Positions 47,337 through 56,200 of a DNA stretch of 64,000 nucleotides are shown here, piece by piece. Made by a program: the position numbers and the translations under genes. Where the stretch lies: positions 51,773,858 through 51,837,857 of the forward strand of contig NC_087065.1 of assembly GCF_963678635.1 (NCBI RefSeq). The letters run 5' to 3'. The notes beneath the pieces were generated by a model, which had not been told where the DNA came from, searched no databases, and saw only the letters and a program-made list of their open reading frames with translations. Source of the DNA: Symsagittifera roscoffensis. Lineage: Eukaryota; Xenacoelomorpha; Acoela; Convolutidae. Numbering within the stretch: position 1 is the stretch's first letter; each line of letters starts with the position of its first letter.

Positions 47337-48124
47337 AAGTAACCTAACGGATTGTTCCAACCCGGTTTTTAACGGCGTTCATGTATTTTGGGTATCTAGA
47401 GACCTAAGTATGGGGACGTTTCTAATTCTAGAGTGGGGGGATATTTTAGTAGTAGCCTTTAAGCTGTAACGGGTCGTAGTCTCATGTCATAAGCGAACCG
47501 AACTGGCTCCGACCGTTCTTGAGGTGGGAAAACACAAGAGATAGTGTCCCTGACCCTTGAGCCAGTGGTTATAGGGCCTATTTTTCTTAAGCCTCATGTG
47601 TGACTGCAGTAGACGAATGTTACATAGTGTTTTTATGGCGCTCCTGGGTGTTTACGACATCAAGACTACGGAGTCGAACCCACTTGAGACAGCTTCGGGC
47701 TGAATGCCCATTCTAGAGTACCGGCGGTACGGTTCGACAGGAACGTGCAAACCTTCCGGTTGTACCGTGATAGCTTTTTAAGAAAACTCGAGAAAATTTC
47801 CTGGTGCGCTCTCCGAACGAGGCTTAGCTAACCGAGTATAGGGGGGCAACTAGGGGGACAAAAACACGAGCAAAAAGACAAAAAGCAAAACAAAAACCAA
47901 AAAAGAATAGAAATAGGAACAAAAACCATAAAACGAAAAAAGACAGTGACTTTGACACCGGATTAGTTGGATCAAACCTTTATATTAATTAAATAGTATA
48001 CCCATACTGTTTTACAAGTTCGATCGTTTCGATCAACCTAGCAATTTAAACCAGTAAACTGAATAAAGTGCCCAAAGTGGGGCGTTGTCAAGGGTTTTCA
48101 GATAGCTTGGAACTTAGCTGGACC

Positions 48125-48331
48125 AATAGGAGACTTGACTGGAAGAGGTGACCAGCCGAGTGGGAAAGTGGTTCAGGGACACTGAGCTGAACCAATAGGA
48201 GACTTGACTGGAAGAGGTGACCAGCCGAGTGGGAGAGTGGTTCAGGGACACTTGGCTGAACCAATAGGAGACTGGACTGGAACAGGTGACCAGTCGAGTG
48301 GGAAAGCAGCCAAGAAGGATTTGGCAATTCT
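48125..48331 (+). repeat. Three 69-bp tandem units in the element 3 leader
   Basis: Units start AATAGGAGACTTGACTGGAA-like at 48,125, 48,194 and 48,263. They have the same period and copy number as element 2. Confidence 0.85.
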
Positions 48332-49163
48332 CGAGTTCTCAAGTTGGGCAGAACGGGTATCGTTAGAATCCACATTACATTATAGGAGATAAGTGTAAAA
48401 TTGGATAAGCGAAATCCCCCAGTTTTGAGGAACGTTTTTACTTGAGCAGGCCTGGAAACAGGTCTACGGTTTTCTCTTGAGAGGTTTAGCACCCGGCGCT
48501 TAAAGTAATTTTTAGGCTTAAGAAGGGGGGCTAGAAAGGGGGGAGGTTAGAAGGGGGGCTGGTTAAGTTAGAGGTTGGCGGTTGTAAATTGTAAAAAGGG
48601 GGAAATTGGAGTAACTAATTAGTCGACATCGTTGACTTAGTTACATTAGAAATTAACACGCGTTGGTAATATTAGGTGGAGATCCAAAATTCAACTCGAG
48701 TTAAAACTGGTACGCTGGTTGGTTTGGTAGGGGGGACCGGATATAGATAGCTTTTGTGATACCCCATAAGATCACTAGTGGGGGGAGGAAAACGCGTGGC
48801 AATTAGGTACCAGACATTTTTTTAGACGAAAGGTAGACATTGGTCACCTTTGAATTTCAGGTGGGCTCATTTTTTCTGTTTTTATTATTTTTCTTACTTA
48901 GATTTTTGTTGCATTTTAGTGAGGATTTGTGTTTGGTTTTATACGAACAGGTGATCACAAGATACCTGCGCACCTACATTGAAATAGAAACAACCAAAAA
49001 GAAGAGGGGGATCAGCATTTGGCTTTTAAGAGAGGGTTTTTGGGAAAATTTTACTAGAGCTTGAGTGGTGGTACAAGGTACGGTGGTTCAAGAAGACCCT
49101 AAAACGAGGAAGACACTCCGTGACGGGTATTGGGACAAGACCGAAGAAATCTTAAAACAGAGC

Positions 49164-49990
49164 AGTCTTGGGACAGTGGTCTTGGGACAGGGTCTTGGGA
49201 CAGTGGTCTTGGGACAGGGTCTTGGGACAGTGGTCTTGGGACAGTGGTCTTGGGACAGGGTCTTGGGACAGTGGTCTTGGGACAGTGGTCTTGGGACAGT
49301 GGTCTTGGGACAGTGGTCTTGGGACAGGGTCTTGGGACAGTGGTCTTGGGACAGTGGTCTTGGGACAGTGGTCTTGGGACAGTGGTCTTGGGACAGGGTC
49401 TTGGGACAGGGTCGTGGGACAGTGGTCTTGGGACAGGGTCTTGGGACAGTGGTCTTGGGACAGTGGTCTTGGGACAGGGTCTTGGGACAGGGTCTTGGGA
49501 CAGGGTCTTGGGACAGTGGTCTTGGGACAGTGGTCTTGGGACAGTGGTCCTGGGACAGTCTTGGGACAGTGGTCTCGGGACACTAGTCTTGGGACACTAG
49601 TCTTGGGACACCAGCCTTGGGACACTGGTCTTGGGACACTGCCCTTGGGGCACTAGTCTTGGGATACCAGCCTTGGGACACTGGTCTTGGGACACTGCCC
49701 TTGGGACACTAGTCTTGGGACAGTAGTCTTGGGACACTAGCCTTGGGACACTAGTCTTGGGACAGTAGTCTTGGGACACTAGCCTTGGGACACTAGTCTT
49801 GGGACAGTAGTCTTGGGACACTGGTCTTGGGACACTGCCCTTGGGACAGTAGTCTTGGGACACTAGCCTTGGGACACTAGCCTTGGGACAGTAGTCTTGG
49901 GACACTAGTCTTGGAACAGTGGTCTTGGTACAAGGGTCTTAGGACACTAGCGGAGAGTACTGTGATAGTGACGAATAGTCTTGGGACGGT
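49164..49990 (+). repeat. 14-bp minisatellite in the element 3 leader
   Basis: About 59 units of GTCTTGGGACAGTG and variants: GGGT units of 13 bases dominate the 5' half, and CTAG/CTGC units the 3' half. About twice as long as element 2's array. Because the period is not a multiple of three, the repeat shifts frame at each unit and stays open in several frames. Confidence 0.9.
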
Positions 49991-50226
49991 ATAGAAATTG
50001 AAGTCAAATTACAACAAGTGCGTTTTAAGACAGAACAAGACAAATCGAAATAGGTAGGGTTAAGACCAAATTAAGGAAAATTTTTCGGAGGTTTTAGAAA
50101 GAGAATTGGATAAGGTTTTTAACACGTTGTACAGAATTTGTTACCACAAAAAATATTTTTTTTACCCTTAGAATAGAATCGTGTATATAATAAAATTGTA
50201 AATAAAAGCAGTTGTAAATAGAAATA

Positions 50227-53200
50227 ATGAGGCGGAGTAGGGTACCGGTGCTCGAAAAAAGGTCAAGTGGATCAAACACGAAATATAATTCATCGCTGCG
50301 CGAAACGACATCAACGGGCCCAAAGATAACGAAGACGAACTTTTCAGTTAACATGGTCAACACAAGGAGTACAGCGGAGTACAGGGCAAGAGAGGACACG
50401 GAAGGGGAGCGAGTAGAACCCACCATCGAGATTGATCTAGAGACACCCGATCAAAGTGTGGATGAAACAAGGAAGATGGCGACAGAGTCAACTCCAATGC
50501 CCAATGCAGAGGAACCGAACCAGAAACCCATAGAGTTCTCACCGATAGATGACGCGGAAGATGCAATAGGCAACACCGAAGAAACGGTGAAAGAAGACTC
50601 TCAAGTAAAGAGGACATCTTTTACGGAAAAATTGGGAATAATGTTCGGAATAAAAACAAAAGAAAACGTGACTGAAGAACCAAAAGCAGAAAGAGCACGA
50701 ACATTTGGGACAGTGAGCACGAAGACCTCAGAAGCCAATCCAAGAGAGGAACGAACTAAAGCAGAGGCTACGGCCGAAGAGAGACCGACAGCTGACCATG
50801 AAGAGACTACCATTGAGCTGGGTGACTTGTTGGCGAAATTAAATCAGATTGACAAAAGACTTAAGCACAGTGAAGAAGACAGAGAGGTGATAAAGAAGGA
50901 GATAAGATACAACAAGCACGAGTATCTAGACAGTTATTTTAACCTGGCTAAGGCAACAGAGGAGAGACTCAAGGAGATGTCAGACAAGGTAGAAGCCACC
51001 AATGAAGAACGAGAAAAGAACATCAAAACAGACATGCAACAGTTGAAGAACCGATATGATGATGTCAACAGCCAATTAGGGAGCCTGGAAAGGAGAATGG
51101 ACACAATGAGCAAGAGTCAAGCCGAGAGTTCGTGTGCAATACAGGCGAAGTTGGATGCAATCTTGAGAGGTTCTACTCCACAAGAAAGACCGGCAGCGGA
51201 TCGTACGCAAAGCACCAGAGTTGACTTTGTAGAACCACAAAGGAACAAACGGCAATCGACACCGTTGCCCTTAACCAGGGATGCGATAAGCATAGCACCA
51301 ACAACTGCGAAAACAATAATGAAGAATGGAACGTCGAATACAACGGCTGCTCCGGGAGATTCAACAGCTAACAGCAACACAAGACCAGATGCTATGACAT
51401 GGGCCAGCACTTGGGAGATGATGAACAGGACTCTAGAGGCCTTCGCCACGAGGAACACTGACTCGAGCGACAGGAGAGAGGGAAAATCAAGAAAGACATT
51501 CAAGAAGCCAAAAGAATTCAAGGACGACTCCGATGGATGCATTGACACTTGGGTGGAAGTGATGAGATTACATCTAGAGCAAGACAACTTGAGTGACGAA
51601 AGGCAAGCATGTACAGCCATACTGAGCAACTTGGAAGGAACGGCATTAAAATGCGTGGTCGCAAAGAAGGAGGAAGAACGCGACACCGCGGACAAGATCT
51701 TCGAGATATTGCTGAATCGATTCGGGTCAGGCATGAAGGGTCACCAAGCGATGATGCGATTTGAAAAGAGAAGGCAGAGGGACGACGAGTCAATAGATCG
51801 GTTCCTAGATGACCTCGAGAGCTTGAGAAGGAGGAGTGACCCAGAGGAGTCGACAAATAGACGGAACTTTAGCATTGCCTCGAAGTTCATCGATGGGGTG
51901 AAAAGTGATGACTTAAGGACAATGTTAGCAACATACTACACATTGTCGAAGGACAGCGCACCCACCCCAGAAGAAATGAGACAGAAATCAAGAGAATACA
52001 TGCTGATGAAACCTAAGAAGTACTCATATTCCGAAAACAGGAACACGCAAGGGGGAAGCCAACCCCAGAGGTCATCATGGTACAAACCTAGAGATGATAT
52101 GGACAAGCGTAGATCATGCGCGAACTGCGGGTCAGCGGATCATCATGTGGCTGACTGCACAACGTACAAACAAGGCATGAAGAGCCTAGGTTATGCACCG
52201 GATGAGGAGGATATGAGCCAGATGGAGGAACACGAGTACTATAATGGCTTGATCATCAAGATAGGCGCCAGATGCTTCTTCTGTAATCAGGAGGGGCACT
52301 TCAGAATGGATTGTCCCTTGTTCTGGGAAGCGGTCAAGGACCAGAATCACCCCAAACATAAGTTGGCATTAGCGGCGGTGCAGAATCAGCGGAACAGGCA
52401 AAACGAGTTTGAATCTAGGAACTTGGGGGCACCAAACACCGAATTGCCGACGAAGACAGTGAAAGCTGTTACACATGTTAGTGGTGCGTTAGAGTCCGCG
52501 GCCGGAAGCTCTCTAGAGATAAATTATGAGAAAGCGGCGACGGAAGCAATTGCCAAAGTGAAACAAGATCTGGCTGCGAAAGAAATAGAGCAACGACTAA
52601 AGTTGGAGATCGAAAGACAGAATTTTAACGAAGCATTAACCGGATCGAACTCAATACCAGAGGCTAGAACGGGCTCAATGAAGACCGGGAATTGTAACAT
52701 CGTGAAAATGGTGACAGGTAAACCTTTTGGGATATCGAAAATCGGAGCAAGAATAATGTCGATAATCACAGTGGGCGGACACGAGGTAACCAGAAACTTG
52801 AGCGAGCCGAGCGACCAGACGATAATGCACATTGACGTGTATGCAGACTACTTGAGTGGAATAAGTCCACAAACGACTTCTAGAGCGCTCAGGGCACTAC
52901 TCACGAGAGGGGGCAGCAAATCGGTACGTGTTGATAATAGGTACACTGAAGCTTATGGTCCACACGAGGTCATGCTGAATATAGATGGAATCAACATCTA
53001 TACAAAGACGATGATAACATGCGACGAAGACCTAATTGGACAAATCTATGTAGGGAAAGAAGAATTGAAAGTAAGATCGATCGGACACTGTGCCATGCTT
53101 GAAGAAGATGCAATGCACATCGGGACGGAAGCAGACGTGACAGGGCACGTGCTAGACATAAATGGCAAAAAGACTCAGTTGCGTGGATTACTTGACACGG

Positions 53201-56200
53201 GAGCAGTCTTGAGCGTCATACCAATCGAAACATGGGAAAAGATGGGCTTTGACAAAGGTGACTTGATAGACTCGAGAATACGGCTGTCAGCTGCAAACAA
53301 AGGGGCCCTACGGGTGCTGGGCAGGACGCCGATAATAGCCCTCAATTTGGGGGAACGTAACCTGTGGATGAGCTTCATCGTGGTAGAAAACCTAGATGAA
53401 TCTGACCAATTCATTTTGGGCAGAGACTTCATCAGGAATTTCGACGTAACGATTGATCTAAATAATGCAATGTTCAGGATACGGAATCCGGATAGGAGGT
53501 ACGCAATCAAACCGGTAAATTTAATAATGGCGAATGAAAACAAAGCACCGGTATTCTTGAGTAGGAGAGTGAGGTTAAAAGCTAATGAAGCGGCAATCGT
53601 AAGCTTGAGGATGAAAAATTATAATGAACTAAGTGACAACAAGCAAGTGTGTATAGTTCCAAATCCTAATAGTCAAAGCGCTGCTGTTTTAGGAAGATCA
53701 TTTTCGATAACGAAGAGCGGCCTCTGCGTCAGTGTCTTGTTAAATACCCTTGATATACCGATCACGATACAGAGAGGCAGGAAGCTGGGATATGCTTTAC
53801 CGGTTAAAACTCGATATGAAACAATTGAAAACTCAAAACAAAATGAAGTTGTTGATTGTCCCAACCACAGGGACAAAATTTGTATCTTGAGACGATTGCA
53901 GAGAATAAAAGATTCTTCAGGTCTTATCAAATCACTTAAGTCAGAAACGGACGATGGGCTTTCGAGCTGTTCGAACTTTCCAGAGAGACCCACACTAGAT
54001 GAAATGCAAATTGATAAACCGGTTCTGCCGGAGATTGAACATTTAAGGGGCAAACTGAAAGATGAACAGCTCGAAGCTATCAAGGACGTACTAGAGCGAA
54101 ACGAGGAGGTCTTTTCAAGGCATAAGGCGGATATCGGGTGTTGTAATTTTGTTGAACATGAAATTGAACTTGAGGAAAACGCGGTACCACACAGGGAGGG
54201 GGCGAGGCGCATGACCCCACACAAATCGGACGCGTGTAGAAAAGAAATCGAAACGTTACTAGAGTATGACATGATAGAACCATCCAAGTCACCGTGGGCG
54301 TGTGGAGTAGTGATGGCCAAAAAGAAAGGCGACCAGTTAAGGTTTTGTTGTGACTTTCGATACCTGAACTCCGTCACGGTGAAGGATGCCTATCCCATAC
54401 CTAGAATTGATGAGAGCCTCTCGAAGTTAGGTGATGCAAAATTTTTTACGACTCTTGATTTAGGCTCGGCTTTTTGGCAGGTACCATTAAGGAAGCAAGA
54501 CAGGGACAAGACAGGGTTCGCCTGCGAGTTGGGTCTGTTTCAATGGAAACGGATGCCGTTTGGACTCTGCAATGCAACAGCCACGTTTCAGCGGCTGATG
54601 GCACACGCGTTGATAGGCGTGACGAAGAAGTACGGCAACCTGGTAATGTGCTACGTGGACGACGTGGTAATAGCGACGCCGACACTAGAAGACCACATCG
54701 AGAGGCTTGACGAGGTGTTCGCGTGCATGAAGAGATCGGGGCTGAAGTGTAAACCATCAAAGTGCGAGATACTCAAGGACTCGATTAAATACTTGGGAAG
54801 GATGGTAGATAAGCACGGCATTAGACCTGATCCAGACGCCGTGGAAGCAGTCCTAACCTGGAAATCACCGAAGACGGAGCACCAGCTGATGAGCTTCCTG
54901 GGTTTCGCCAACTATTATAGAGAATTCATCAAGGGCTATGCGGACAAGGTATACCCGATGCAACAACTAATGAGACATAAGGGCAAGAAGTTCACGTGGA
55001 ACAACGCGGCAGAAGAGTCATTCCAGAGAATAAAGAAAGAGCTATGTGAGGCACCAGTACTGGGTATGCCGACAGAGAAGGGGATGTACGTGCTAGACAC
55101 GGACGCGTCAGTAGTCGCCATTTCTGGGATTCTCCATCAAGAACAAGAATGGAATGGGAAGACAGTCTTGAGACCAATAGCATACGGGAGCAAGGTCCTA
55201 AGTGACACAGAAATGAAGTACGGAGCACCGAAAGCAGAGATGTTCGCGGTGGTTACCTTTGTCGAAAAATACAGAGCATACCTAGGCAGTGAGCCCTTCA
55301 AGCTGCGAGTCGACAACCGAGCACTAAGCTGGCTGAAAACGTACTCAATGGACCAGAGCTATATTGGGAGGTGGATAGTTCGCTTGGATGGATACAACAT
55401 GATAATTGAGCACAGAACACGAGATAAACATCAAAATGCTGACAGCTTGAGTAAGAAGACGGAGTTCTACGAGAGGCAAGAACAAAGAGAGGCGGACAGA
55501 CCTGAGATCAAAGATGGCTTCTCCTTTATGGACAAAGAAACGTACGACAGTCTTCCACTCACGAGATGGCTGGACAAATCAGGCAAACCGATAGAAGATC
55601 ATCCCGAATTGCCGAAAGAGCCTCTTGAAAAGACCATCTTGAAGAAAAATAGAGGGATTCCGATAGGAATAATGCTCAAGTCCAAGATCGTGAGGGGGAC
55701 ACTCAAGGCAAAAGGTTATGATCTCACCCAGGTAGAGGAGGGAACGGTCCGAATAGATGAAAACTTAATGAGGTTGCTTGAGAAACTATCAGATGACAAG
55801 CCCGTGATCCAAGGGAAAGGTCAGGAGGCACCGGAACTAACCATACTTCGGAGAGAAGAAACAGTGAACAATACTGACGTCTCAAAAGGAAGCATCACTG
55901 ATAGCAAGGAAGTTGTGCGATCACTAGTTGAAAAAATCCCCGACAAAATTCTGGAACAGACAAAAGTCAGGGATAAGAAAGTAACATTCAGAGAAGAAGT
56001 TGAACACCTGGGACTAGATCAAGAGTCCGGGGAGTGGTCCAGATTCATGGAAGAAGACGAAACCGGAGAAGGGAAATTGTCCGGGGAGCGTGAAGAATGG
56101 GATGAAGACTCGGATGAGAGCAGCGAAGACCAAGACAGTCTATGCATGATACTGGCGGAAGAGAAGATAAGACAGCACGACAGGGAATTACAGACGGATC

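Larger units (their letters stand above)
46743..47624 (+). repeat. Element 3 5' LTR (882 bp)
   Basis: TGTGCCAGTCGGTCATATTT to AGACGAATGTTACA. It contains a TATAAAA box (47,142-47,148), the conserved hairpin (47,295-47,317) and AATAAA (47,331-47,336). The spacing of TATA and AATAAA is suitable for an LTR with a short R region. Confidence 0.8.
47625..50226 (+). other. Element 3 leader (5' untranslated region)
   Basis: 2.6 kb without a gene. Order: about 0.45 kb unique, three 69-bp units (48,125-48,331), a purine stretch with three six-G runs (48,525-48,562), about 0.6 kb unique, the 14-bp minisatellite (49,164-49,990), then 230 AT-rich bases to the gag ATG. Arrays in the leader create long spurious ORFs. 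Confidence 0.75.

Noticed and set aside
49065-49905. Long open frames (up to 173 codons) reading LGTVVLGQWSWDS-like repeats on both strands
   Set aside because: They are products of the 14-bp minisatellite, which is stop-free in several frames. No start context or conservation of any single frame exists between elements 2 and 3.
49164-49990. CRISPR-like array
   Set aside because: Units are 13-14 bases with no unique spacers, in a eukaryotic retroelement leader.
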